DNA of 64,000 bases from Cymbomonas tetramitiformis (lineage: Eukaryota > Chlorophyta > Pyramimonadophyceae > Pyramimonadales > Pyramimonadaceae), in NCBI GenBank assembly GCA_001247695.2, contig LGRX02034578.1, forward strand, positions 16,736 to 80,735, read 5' to 3'. Below the pieces are notes generated by a model. It was not told the DNA's origin and did no database searches. It was given only the letters and a program-made list of their open reading frames with translations. A program made the translations under genes and the position numbers. How positions within the stretch are numbered: the stretch's first letter is position 1; each line of letters opens with the position of its first letter. Positions 1 to 9,681 of the stretch are shown here, piece after piece.

Positions 1-185
1 AGCACTACTCTCTAGCCCTAATACTAAACAGTCTTACTTATTGTCAGCGCTTCTACAACACCAGCTCGGTACTGCATATATTGTCTTAGGTGACTGCACA
101 GTTAACTTCCTACTGTAACCATACAAAATCTCAAAATTTTTGATATCTGCTTTTCTACAACTTATGCAAGCTCTTTTTCTCAACA
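1..185 (-). repeat. Second LTR copy, truncated by window start
   Basis: Positions 1-185 repeat 613-797 almost base for base at a constant offset of 612. The copy ends in ...CAACA at 185, exactly where the complete LTR (186-797) begins with TGTA, so two LTRs stand head to tail with no spacer and no target duplication. In minus-strand sense this copy begins TGTTGAG. The rest lies outside the window. Confidence 0.75.
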
Positions 186-797
186 TGTAAAAGACTGTAA
201 ATTGCAGTTCTGACGCTATAACACAAGAGCAAGTCCACCAAATGTACATCTTTACAAGCAAAAGAATGTCATACTGTGTACCATAAATCCGTATATCATA
301 ACACTGTTGTTTTCGCGGTCTGAGCGAGCACTTCCTATTTTCGGAATCGCTGTTACGCAGGCAAAACAAAAATGAGCGTCTGCCTCACCCTGCTACGCCG
401 CCCTACATATTCTCGCTATCTATAAACAAGTGTAACACCCATCCGTATTTCCGTATCTCGTCACTATCATAACTCCTCGCGTGTATCGTACTGCGCGTGT
501 CATACGTTCGTCACAAAGACTGCTACAGCAAGTGTCACAACCCGGCTAAGGTACACGATAAGCCGTGGTTTGTGACAGCTGTCGCGAACTTATGCACGAA
601 GCGTCCACACAAAGCACTACTCTCTAGCCCTAATACTAAACAGTCTTACTTATTGTCAGCGCTTCTACAACACCAGCTCGGTACTGCATATATTGTCTTA
701 GGTGACTGCACAGTTAACTTCCTACTGTAACCATACAAAATCTCAAAATTTTTGATATCTGCTTTTCTACAACTTATGCAAGCTCTTTTTCTCAACA
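186..797 (-). repeat. 612-bp 3' LTR of the methyltransferase retrotransposon
   Basis: The sequence begins TGTAAAAG at 186 and ends CTCAACA at 797, so it has the TG..CA ends expected of an LTR. A purine tract on the minus strand directly precedes it, and its last 185 bases recur at 1-185. Read on the minus strand it starts TGTTGAG and ends TTTTACA, with a short TGT/ACA inverted terminus. No matching 5' LTR is visible upstream of 4,955, so the element is 5'-truncated or its 5' half has moved elsewhere. Confidence 0.7.
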
Positions 798-809
798 TCC
801 CCCATCTGT
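798..809 (-). promoter_or_regulatory. Polypurine tract
   Basis: The minus strand reads CAGATGGGGGA immediately before the LTR start TGTTGAG. A purine run abutting a 3' LTR is the usual primer for plus-strand synthesis in LTR retrotransposons. Its position between the last ORF and the LTR fits this. Confidence 0.6.
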
Positions 810-832
810 AGCTGCCACTGGTAGCACAGACG

Positions 833-2692
833 TTAAATAAGAGCTTGTTCAGCATCTTCTGTCGTAACACCATCCAGCGCGAACTTGCCCATGCTGAAAG
901 TGAACATACCCACTCCAGAAGCTTCTCCTCCTCGTAGCATCCTTGCTCGTGTCAGGGGAGTTCGAAACACCATGACCCACATACATCTTCTTCCAATGGG
1001 CCCGTGCTCCAAGTGTCCAATCACGTGTAGGCGCCCAGCATGACACAACTTACGAAAGTACTGTGCCCTGCTCTCTGTCATATATGTCATATAGTGCGAT
1101 GGCACATGAATACAAGCCACCACTCTATTGGCCAGCACTGCCAATGGCAACGCAATGTCCAGCACTGCGAACCAAGGTGAGGTTATCACTGCATCACACA
1201 CCCCATACTTTTCCTTCCAGGCGCGATAGTTGCCCGGCTGTAATGCATTGAGGGCTTCGTGCCATTTCAACTGCGGGTTCCAATCGTTGTTCATGAACTT
1301 CAGATGAGGCCACTCCAGTGACATCACCTTGCCAATAACACCTGTACCAGCCCATGGGTCCCAGACCTGTGTGACCTTCTTCCAAGTCACCTCGTGCGCC
1401 AGACGTCTGACTTCCTGAGGAACTGTCATCACCAGTTCTAGGCCCCAGTTCAGTTGACTGGCAATCTTCACCTGGGCTCTGCTCAACTGCGTAACATCCC
1501 CCCTTTTCTGCACTTCCTCCGGGCTCATGGCCTGCACTGTAACCGCCTTCCGCAGGCTGCTCGCGCGAGTGTGTTGTTCTGCACACTTTCGGCTCAAGAT
1601 AGTGCGGTGACCCTCGTGCCAAAATCCTGGCATCACGTCTGTGATCACTCTGCTGAGCTCTTCCTGGTTTCCCCAAGCCACTCTGTCAGGGAGATTCCCC
1701 ATGCTCCCCTCCTTCCTGAGCATCTGTCGCGATGTGAGCGCCTGCCATGGGTGTTCGCGTCCCGGTCTTACGGCCCGATGCGGACCCACGTCTGCAGGCA
1801 ACAACACTACATCTGTACCCAGCTTCTCCCTCAGCTGCAGCTCCATAGCAGCCATCTTCTCCACAATAGACGTACTCACCTCGGCGGCAGCTGCCACTAC
1901 GGCCACGCCCAAGCATTTGGGGCATTGCCAGTCTCCTTCAGGCACTCCATCCAGCGCCGGCTCCAGACACCAAATGTGATAGCCACGATTGCAGGTGTCA
2001 CACAGCAGCATCGATGCCTCCCCATCTGTTCTCATGCACTCCTCGCACGCGAGATGTTTGCTGGGGATGGCTGCACTGCAGTCGTACTGATCCTTCACCT
2101 GTAGATGACACGGTGCAATGTTCTGTACTGTGCTCTTTTCCCGTAGCTTCGTGCTGTCCTCCAAGACTACCACTCCATCCCTCTGCACCTTGACCAACTT
2201 CAGAATGGCTGGCTTGGTGGCCACCTCCATGCCAGAGCGCGGCTGTTGCCTTATGTACACGAAATCACCTGCCTTGAACTGGTGCGGCTTCGGCTCGTAG
2301 CTGTCACTCCTCCTGTGCTCGTACAGCAAGGTGTCGCGGTGTTGAGCGATCTCCAGGTTGCACCCTGCGTGTACCATGAGCTTCTTCACGATGGCCGCTC
2401 GTTGCAACAAGTCCTCAGCCAGTGTCCTCTCATCTTGCTTCTCAAAGTCCAACTCGGGTCGAGCACGAAGATCTGGTGGCACAGTAGCTTCCTGAGCGAA
2501 CAGCAGCGTGAACGGCGCCACCCCAGTCGACTGCTGCTTGGCTGCGTTGTAACTGAGCACGAGCGACCAGAGCATCTCGTCCCATTCGAAGTCCAGGCCC
2601 TTGTCGAGGGCCATCTTCTTGAAGCAGAACTTGAGAGTGCGCACCACTCGTTCAGTCAAGCCATTGCTCTCTGGGGAACTAGGTGAAGTCAC
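833..2692 (-). pseudogene. Integrase C-terminus - PHD finger - AdoMet methyltransferase-like fusion
   Basis: An open frame of 619 codons whose first codon in this reading is GTG. The true frame continues upstream past a frameshift near 2,715, so this is the 3' part of a longer polyprotein. Residues 5-20 hold the end of the integrase core with the third catalytic residue (SNGLTERV, the Glu of DD35E). A GPY-like, SH3-like stretch follows (about 140-205). A complete C4HC3 PHD finger spans residues 216-260 with textbook spacing; PHD fingers commonly read histone H3 tails. From about residue 430 comes a Rossmann methyltransferase-like domain: motif I DPWAGTG at 445-451, an acidic NNDWNP segment, and a motif IV-like DAVITSPWF ending at 508. 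Amino-methyltransferases normally have (N/D/S)PP(Y/F), so SPWF is a variant or a decayed site. A DNA or RNA substrate is inferred only. The upstream integrase frame is broken in this copy. Confidence 0.75.
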
Positions 2693-3209
2693 CCTCCGGT
2701 CGATGAGACACTGTCTGCATACTGTAGTGCAGCGAACTCGCCCTCAAATTCCGTGCCCCCATCCACAAGGCATTCCGCTGGCGCCCCAAACACTGACAGG
2801 ACGTGATTGCGAAACGCGCTGGCGACGGTGGAGGCTTCCTTGTCGGGAATCGGAACACACACGATGAAACGCGTGTAGTGCTCAGTCATGACCAAGACAC
2901 GCCGGTTCCCAGCTTTCGTGATGGGGACCAGCGGTACATGAAGGATTTGATCTCCAGCGGCGTAAGCATTGCCTCCTCCCGTGCGTAGTGCGTCTTCACT
3001 CTCTGGCAGGTTTGGCATTGCGTGACCACTGCTCGCACATCTTGTTTCATGCCCACCCAGTAATGACGTTGCCACAACAGGTTCAGCGTTCGCCTGATGC
3101 CCCAATGGCCAGTCCTCTCGTGGTACACACGCACCAGCTGAATTCTGTCACAGGGCTTGGGCACTAGAAGCTCCTTGCCACTGACAGTGACCATGTACAG
3201 TTCGCCCAT
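2689..3209 (-). pseudogene. Frameshifted Ty3/gypsy-type integrase (zinc finger and core)
   Basis: The first frame (3,209-2,886) carries the HHCC zinc-binding domain: HERTGHWGIRRT, then CQTCQRVKTH. Near 2,937 the reading moves by one base to the frame of 3,105-2,689, which carries the core with TEHYTRFIVCVP and the second catalytic Asp in LVDGGTEFEG. Near 2,715 it moves again to the frame that contains SPESNGLTERV and the final Glu. The position expected for the first catalytic Asp reads VPLVP, so that residue is not seen. At least two indels plus the doubtful first Asp make this copy unlikely to encode a working integrase. The ORF begins 10 bp after the methyltransferase stop and could be translated in a linked way, but nothing proves it. 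Confidence 0.75.
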
Positions 3210-3218
3210 GAGCTCGTC

Positions 3219-4955
3219 TTAGCGGTGACGAGCTGCTCTCTTCCTTACTCTATGGTACTCCTCCTTGGGCACCTCCGAGCTTCCTCCGGTCTTTATCCAC
3301 GCGAGGCATAGCTCGTCCTCGTGTATGTCTGGGTATTTCTCCCGAAGTGACTCATGGTGGGTCACACTGGCTACCATAGCGACCATTCTCGTCGTGTCAG
3401 GCAGTTTAGGTAGCCTCACCTCTTTCTCCTTCACCACTGGTGCCCATTCTGGAGCTGAGCTTACCTCCACTGGCTTGTCTCCAGGTCCTGAAAAGGCTTG
3501 GCGATGACGTGCCTCGTAGCCCGCGAGCTTCATGGAGGCAAGCTTCCACTGTCTGCGACGTGGAACGGCGTCGGCTGTGCCGAGCCCCTGAGTGCCTTTC
3601 TGCCCTTGGCTGCACATGTGTTGCAGCCGCTCCTCCCAGTCCTGATGGCTAAGGCGTCGCGCGACTTGCTGAGTGTAGTCGTTGGAACTGGTGATCCACT
3701 CTGCCAGTTGTGCTCGCACTGGCTCCGTTGTGGCTCCAGAAGTGGTAGCCACCTTGGTGGACTTCACGATGGGGATGGCAGCTAACGCGTCATGCTCCTC
3801 CTCCTCGCTCTCCTGACTCTTTGGCAGCTTGGTCGTGCTGACCTCAGCAACCGCATACAACAGCTCCATTGCTCTGCGGTCCATGGCGAGACCGAGTACC
3901 CCTGTCAACTCTTCGTCTCTCATGCCATGCGCCATGCGTAGCTCACTCGCGCTGTACCCCATGGCAACAGCTTTCTCGTCCAGGTTGACCTCTCTGGTCT
4001 CCCCTTTCTCCTCAGCATCTTCTTTTCTTACCACCGTGCCTGCACGGGGTGCACGAAAGGCTCGGGAGTTCTGCGTTGCCAAGATGGTCGGCAGTACCCG
4101 CATAGGCTCCCCCACGACGTTGGCGGTGTAGTGCGGCTTCCTGTCTCCAGTGACTACTTTGCGTGGCTTCCAGCCTTGCTGCAGGATATCACACACATAT
4201 CTGTCTGGTGGTCTGTCCACCCCCTCCATCACCAGATTGAACTGATGGTTCTGAAACAGATTGCTCCAATATGCTCGTAGGCGATGCGCGTATGATCCCG
4301 CGCGCACTGCGTCGAAGGATACTGGCTGGCCCACCACACTATTGATGATGGGGAACACTTCCTTCCTGATCTTCGAGTTCTCCCGGTGCGATAACGGGGA
4401 GACGTTCTCTAGCACATATGCTGGCGGTCGCTGAGGCTGCAGCTGCTGCAGCGTCGAAAGGATTCGCACTGCCTGATAGAACAGCCTGCTGTGCTTGCCC
4501 TCCAAACCAGCTAGCTTGCCGGCTGGTGACAGGTCCTGACATGGATATCCACACACCATGACCCATTGTTCTCCGCTCAATGCCCCTGCATGCACGAGGT
4601 CAATGAGACTGGTGTCCTCGATGTTGCTGGGCAGCTGCTCCAGGTGAACCGCATCAGCGTGAAACAAGTCAGAATGGCGGCGACTGAGCGCCATGCACCT
4701 TGCCCTGGCTACCGCCTGGCTGGACTCCGAGATGTCCTGGTAGAGGTACTTGTTGACCTTGACGCCACAGCGCAAGAGCATCTCCAGCCCAGCACACAAG
4801 CCCCCACAGGGTTCATAGCAGACCACGCCTTCTTCTCTGGCCTCTCGAAAGAAGCTCTTGTCAATCACTCTCGTGTCGATCTTCTTAGGCACCTTGAGCT
4901 TGCCACCCTCCATGGTCTCGTCGCCGTAGATCGCTGGGGAGCCTCCAGAATGCAT
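3219..4955 (-). CDS. C5-cytosine DNA methyltransferase encoded by a retrotransposon
   Basis: A 578-aa intact ORF. It has the canonical, non-permuted order of C5-methyltransferase motifs: motif I YEPCGGLCAGLE near residue 47 (AdoMet binding), motif IV GYPCQDLSPAG with catalytic Cys139, motif VI YVLENV with Glu183, a motif VIII-like HRLRAYW, and a distal RVLPTILAT segment resembling motif IX. The predicted reaction is transfer of methyl from AdoMet to cytosine C5 in DNA. The last 200 residues are acidic then basic, with no recognised domain (EEEEHDAL, RKRAARHR at the end), and may bind nucleic acid. Start: the Met at 4,955 is the first in frame and lies just inside the first recognisable coding. 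The frame stays open while the neighbouring integrase is broken. The similarity to DNMT3/Dcm-type enzymes is from motifs; the exact clade is not determined. Confidence 0.9.
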   Translation of the reverse strand: MHSGGSPAIYGDETMEGGKLKVPKKIDTRVIDKSFFREAREEGVVCYEPCGGLCAGLEMLLRCGVKVNKYLYQDISESSQAVARARCMALSRRHSDLFHADAVHLEQLPSNIEDTSLIDLVHAGALSGEQWVMVCGYPCQDLSPAGKLAGLEGKHSRLFYQAVRILSTLQQLQPQRPPAYVLENVSPLSHRENSKIRKEVFPIINSVVGQPVSFDAVRAGSYAHRLRAYWSNLFQNHQFNLVMEGVDRPPDRYVCDILQQGWKPRKVVTGDRKPHYTANVVGEPMRVLPTILATQNSRAFRAPRAGTVVRKEDAEEKGETREVNLDEKAVAMGYSASELRMAHGMRDEELTGVLGLAMDRRAMELLYAVAEVSTTKLPKSQESEEEEHDALAAIPIVKSTKVATTSGATTEPVRAQLAEWITSSNDYTQQVARRLSHQDWEERLQHMCSQGQKGTQGLGTADAVPRRRQWKLASMKLAGYEARHRQAFSGPGDKPVEVSSAPEWAPVVKEKEVRLPKLPDTTRMVAMVASVTHHESLREKYPDIHEDELCLAWIKTGGSSEVPKEEYHRVRKRAARHR

Positions 4956-5782
4956 GCCCCTGACACTTCTGAAAGTATTTTCTTAAGTTTTCTTAAGTTT
5001 TCTTAAGTTTTCGATATAAACCCACACTATGCATATTTAAATCGGGGCAGTTAGCTATTGGCCGACAGTATACTTAAGAATTATACTTGAGAAAACTTAA
5101 GAAAATGTAAGTACGTGGAAGCTTCTTGGTAGGAGGATATTGTCCACATGGCTCAAGGATAACTTAAGAAAACTTAAGAATCTTATCCAAATATAAGCAC
5201 GTGATTGGCTGGAATGTAGGAGATATGCACACGTGTAAGAAAGCTATATGCTGGATATTTAAAGATTGTATACACATGCATGCACGTAATTGGTTGTTAA
5301 GAAGACACGTGTAGGCAGGACAATGCTTCCCATCGCACAGATATTTACAAATGTAACATTGTGACTGGTTCCATATTTAGGGACTAAACCCTAAACCCTA
5401 AAACCCTTCAATCAAGCAGTCAGCAGCTGGGTACGTACACTACTATGGGATGCTACCCATTCCATCCAGCTTCCAGTCTAACTATCTATCTATCTATCTA
5501 TCTATCTAGTATAACCCACGTGGCTTGGTGACATACACGTGCAGAGTGACAGGCGAATGATTCTGCTGCCGTAGATAGATCTGCAGCACCGTTGGGAACG
5601 TCGGGGACTGCTCGCTGTTGCAGTTGAGAGAAGGCCTGGAAGCTGCGCATCCCACCCCAGATTCTCAGTAACTTACACCCCTTGCCGCTTGTGACTTTTT
5701 CGAGCAGCCTATGAGAAAATGGCACGTACGACACCACAGGAAAGTTCACATTCTTATTACCTGAACGAAGCGCGGAAGGGGA
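4956..5782. other. Non-coding stretch: CTTAAG repeats, telomere-like DNA, (CTAT)n
   Basis: From 4,980 to 5,010 the 10-bp unit CTTAAGTTTT is repeated in tandem. The same motif recurs in inverted sense at 5,070-5,105 and 5,161-5,182. At about 5,383-5,407 there is an interstitial plant-type telomere-like run, ACCCTAAACCCTAAAACCC. A (CTAT)n microsatellite occupies 5,481-5,507. No convincing gene was seen. Confidence 0.6.
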
Positions 5783-6457
5783 TCAATGAATGCATTGGAT
5801 CTCACGCAGCAGGTGCACCGCATGGTAGAGGTTGTCGCCCGTGTCTTTATTCTTTGTTTCAACGAATAGTGCCTTCGTTCCGATGAGCGCGCATGGCAGT
5901 AGCAGCTCTACGTAATCATTTCTGGCGAGCACAGCGATTCCTTGGTTCTCCATATATGCATCTTCTACCTGACGGTACGCTCGCAAACTGGCCAAACGGC
6001 ACACCGTATGCTGGCTCTCGGTGTCTATCACCAGGTAGTATGCAAGGACCTTCGCATATGGGAATTCTGATAGGGAGTCCAGTCCAGTCGGGAGCATGTT
6101 CCCGAAGCCAGTGTCCGAGATGGAAACGTGGTAGGAGACTCGCTTCTCCGCCCTCGTGTACAAGGAAGACGTGAATTCCTCCAGATTCAGGGACATCCTC
6201 AAGTACACAATGATATCGCACGTGCATAATGCCTGTGCGACCTGCTGCCGGGGGTGCAGCATGCCAACCAAATGCTGCAGTTGTGCTAAGCAGCTTGCGA
6301 GGACGGGTGCGTCGTGAGCTACGCGCCTGCCGGTACCCATGAAATAGCAAGGAGATGTCTTAGCCTCCGCGGCTGGGTCCACAAGCCCAATGGCTACTGC
6401 CCCGCGCTCCAGTACTGTCACAAGTACTTTAGTAAAACCATTATGGGGCCTTTTCAA
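5783..6457 (-). CDS. Hypothetical protein, possibly a fragment
   Basis: An open frame of 224 codons with no family recognised. It has no signal peptide, membrane segment or repeat. Its composition is protein-like: it holds alternating hydrophobic and charged stretches such as YVELLLPCALIG and ALFVETKNKDTG near the C-terminus. The opposite strand is open only over shorter stretches. The start Met at 6,457 lies next to AGTACT-type palindromic repeats that also flank the decayed gene at 9,742, so the N-terminus may have been cut by an insertion. It could be an exon or remnant of a host or transposon gene. Confidence 0.3.
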   Translation of the reverse strand: MKRPHNGFTKVLVTVLERGAVAIGLVDPAAEAKTSPCYFMGTGRRVAHDAPVLASCLAQLQHLVGMLHPRQQVAQALCTCDIIVYLRMSLNLEEFTSSLYTRAEKRVSYHVSISDTGFGNMLPTGLDSLSEFPYAKVLAYYLVIDTESQHTVCRLASLRAYRQVEDAYMENQGIAVLARNDYVELLLPCALIGTKALFVETKNKDTGDNLYHAVHLLREIQCIH

Positions 6458-7279
6458 CAGGTTCCACGGGTCAAGTTACAGCTCAGAAAAATCATTTCGG
6501 ACCCTTTTGAATTATTTTGAATGATAGTGCACGCTACAAGCAACTTTAGGTGTGAGTAAATCGTGTGTGCTTTCATGCTATAAAACACCAGAAAATTAAT
6601 TAATTTCGAAAGTACTATCACAAGTACTTTGACTACGAAGGTGTTTTCGCTCGGTAGATGGCCATATATATTCGTATAGGGTGATAGGACTCTTCATTGG
6701 GATGTACTCGAACTGTGCAACATGCATTACCCCATGAGAATGCCGGTATCCTGCCATAACCATGGCAACTATCGCCGCATGTGAGAGAAACTGATTTTTT
6801 GGATGTTTTTCACTTATAAAATTTCGAGTTCCATCGTACCGCATCCCTGATTGTGATCCCATGGAGCGAAGGTCCGAGCACATTAAGGTCTCAAAAAATC
6901 AATATTGATATCTACTTTGATGTTTTACACACCCTAGTGCTACTTCCATCACACATCGAGCTCGCCGTGCCGTTTTCTTCTCGTGGGTATGCGCAGGCTG
7001 GAGCAAAGAAATAGCCCCCAAAATCAGGGTTTCCTTGTTGAAACCCAAAACGTCATAACCTCTTCGTTACTTAGAGTTATGTGAGTTATGACATGATATT
7101 TCATGCACATACACTCCACTTGACTAGGAAACCTTCACACATATGGATATATCATGCATCCACGACTCAAAATTGATGACTTTGATCATTACCCACTACT
7201 TTTGCAGGGTCACCATACTAGAAAAATCCCCAAAAAATCATTTATCATCAAAAGTCGTGAATGATGGGAAATTTTTATC

Positions 7280-8120
7280 CTTAACCCCTAAACAGATTTT
7301 TGGGTCAAATATGACCCAAAATCATTCGATGTTTTTTTAGTTTGTTGGTGTTAACGATGTTGCTCGCTGCTAGAATCGCTCTTGTGCCGTTTGGGGCCTT
7401 GCGCACATGTGTATTCTTGAAGGTGAAGTACTTGCTTTTAGGTATATCCATGTTATATATCTCACATAGTATTATTTTCATCCATGAAAAAGTGTCAAAT
7501 GATTGTGGAAAGCGATGTTTGAAAAGTAAGAAATCGAGGTGAAACGAGGATATTCGTCGCCCTAGACGGTGGCATGGGCCTGAAACACATTTCGGATGGT
7601 ATTTGACATCACCCACGTGATTATTCATCTCGTGATATATCATATATATCCAATATAGCAGTGAAAAACACCAAAATGTTGAAATCTGTGCTTAAGTATG
7701 GGAAAACATTGAAAATGTGTGTGTTTTTTTGTTTTTTGTTGTTTTTTCACACAATATTCGTCCAAACCGATATATAAGCGTGGTATCTATGCCCCAAGCA
7801 GCATACCAACATAAAACCCTTATCAAAGCCGATGCTTTGATGGTGTCCTGTGCGCCGAGGGATACCCATACCGTTTTTTATCAATGGTCAAATAAAAAGT
7901 TACGTTTGGAAATCCCCAAAATGGTGGTGGCAATTCGGATATATTGGCGGGTATAATGCGTCAAATTGCGCGTATAACCTATCGAAATGTTGGGTCAATC
8001 AATACCAAAAGCATGGTTGAGTTGGCTAGCGCGTGTATGCAACGGACATCATTCATATGTGGCGAAAATCGATATTGCCCCAAAAAGGCCCGAAATAGTT
8101 TCATCTGTTTAGGGGTTAAG
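7280..8120. repeat. 18-bp inverted repeat pair enclosing AT-rich DNA
   Basis: CTTAACCCCTAAACAGAT at 7,280-7,297 is found exactly inverted at 8,103-8,120. The enclosed 820 bp is AT-rich without a credible gene. It could be a small MITE-like insertion, but no target duplication was recognised. Confidence 0.4.
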
Positions 8121-8261
8121 ACCCTATAAGTGCACGAAAATCATTATAAGTTCATGAAATATATCAGATACTCGACTAATTGCGGCGCAATGTAGGGTTG
8201 CCCTCTGCTGCATAAACGTATATAATCATATATATTGCACATCCTGCTATGATACTTCGAT

Positions 8262-9290
8262 TAAAGTCCAAAAAAGGGCCTCGTAGTCCACAACATCGTT
8301 ACAAATCATCTCCGAGCGATACTCGGTACAAGGGTGACCATCGGGAGAATCCATGGCATGCTACTTGTGTATGCGTACTAGTACACTGTCTGCTAGGCCT
8401 CTGGCATCTCTTCATAACTCGAATATGCACCTTAGACATCGACCGGGGTCCCAAAAAATGGGTCTCGTAGTCCACAACATCGTTGTACATCATCACCGAG
8501 CGATACTCGGTACAAGGGTGCCCGTTGGGAGAATCCATGGTATGCTACTTGTGTATGCGTACTAGTACGCTGTCCGCTAGGCCCCGGCATCTCTTCAAAG
8601 CTCCAATATGCACCTTAGACGACATCGACCGGGGTCCCAAAAAATGGGTCTCGTAGTCCACAACATCGTTGTACATCATCACCGAGCGATACTCGGTACA
8701 AGGGTGACCATTGGGAGAATCCATGGCATGCTACTTGTGTATGCGTACTAGTACGCTGTCTGCTAGGCACTGGTATCTCTTCATAACTCGAATATGCACC
8801 TTAGACATCGACCGGGGTCCCCAAAAAATGGGTCTCGTAGTCCACAACATCGTTACAAATCATCTCCGAGCGATACTCGGTACAAGGGTGCCCGTTGGGA
8901 GAATCCATGGTATGCTACTTGTGTATGCGTACTAGTACGCTGTCCGCTAGGCCCTGGCATCTCTTCAAAGCTCCAATATGCACCTTAGACATCGACCGGG
9001 GTCCCAAAAAATGGGTCTCGTAGTCCACAACATCGTTGTGCATCATCTCCGAGCGATACTCGGTACAAGGGTGACTATTGGGAAAATCCATGGTATGCTA
9101 CTTGTGCATGCGTACTAGTACGATGTCTGCTAGGCTCTGGCATCTCTTCATAACTCAAATATGCACCTTAGACATCGACCGGGGTCCCCCAAAATGGGTC
9201 TCGTAGTCCGCAACATCGTTATACATCATCACCGAGCGATACTCGGTACAAGGGTGCCCGTTGGGAGAATCCATGCCATGCTTCTTGTGT
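8262..9290. repeat. 184-bp minisatellite, about six copies
   Basis: The marker GAGCGATACTCGGTACAAGG occurs at 8,314, 8,498, 8,684, 8,868, 9,051 and 9,234, giving spacings of 184, 186, 184, 183 and 183 bp. Each unit contains the palindrome GTACTAGTAC. Units differ by a few per cent. ORFs predicted here are the repeat read in different frames. From 9,291 to 9,681 a 126-codon frame starts inside the last unit; it resembles no known protein. Confidence 0.9.
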
Positions 9291-9681
9291 ACCCCAACCT
9301 ACCATGAGATTGATTTGTGTAAACACACTTGTAGGGTTGGGTTTAACCCGCAACTTATTACCACAAATGGCATCACGCCAACAGGCTCACACCCACAAAC
9401 ATCATTGGCCAACATATACCCCTTGGATATGTGTGGTCGCCCGGGCAATCTCACGCCAAGAGCTACTCCAAAAAAATTCGTAAAGATGGCCAACTGTTTG
9501 AACACCCAGTGCGGAAACCGCAATGTAACAAAAAATGCTACCCCCTCGGCAATATGCATCCAGTGGGAAGGCGACAAGTGGTTTAGAGGCCAATGGCACA
9601 AAAGACAATCATGTTTGGGTCACAAAGTCAACATAATATGAAGGGCAGTATGACCGTAGCCTTAAAAGACACCGAAAAAAA

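Larger units (their letters stand above)
186..4960 (-). mobile_element. 5'-truncated LTR retrotransposon with two methyltransferase-like domains
   Basis: In minus-strand order this holds a C5-cytosine methyltransferase ORF (4,955-3,219), a frameshifted integrase (3,209 to about 2,600), an integrase tail fused to a PHD finger and an AdoMet-methyltransferase-like domain (ending at 833), a polypurine tract and an LTR. No protease, reverse transcriptase or RNase H is present in the window. The integrase with its HHCC finger and GPY-like tail resembles those of Ty3/gypsy elements. Ginger-type DNA transposons also pair a gypsy-like integrase with a PHD finger and lack RT, and were considered; the polypurine tract and TG..CA LTR make a retrotransposon more likely. 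The 5' border near 4,960 is only where recognisable coding stops. Confidence 0.65.

Noticed and set aside
833..4955. Ginger-type DNA transposon as explanation for integrase plus PHD without RT
   Set aside because: A polypurine tract and a TG..CA LTR follow the ORF, and terminal inverted repeats with a target duplication were not seen; still possible if the LTR proves unrelated.
5383..5407. True telomere
   Set aside because: Only about two and a half CCCTAAA units, degenerate and internal; at most an interstitial telomere-like tract.
8262..9290. CRISPR-like array
   Set aside because: The units are fully repeated over 184 bp with no unique spacers, and the context is eukaryotic.
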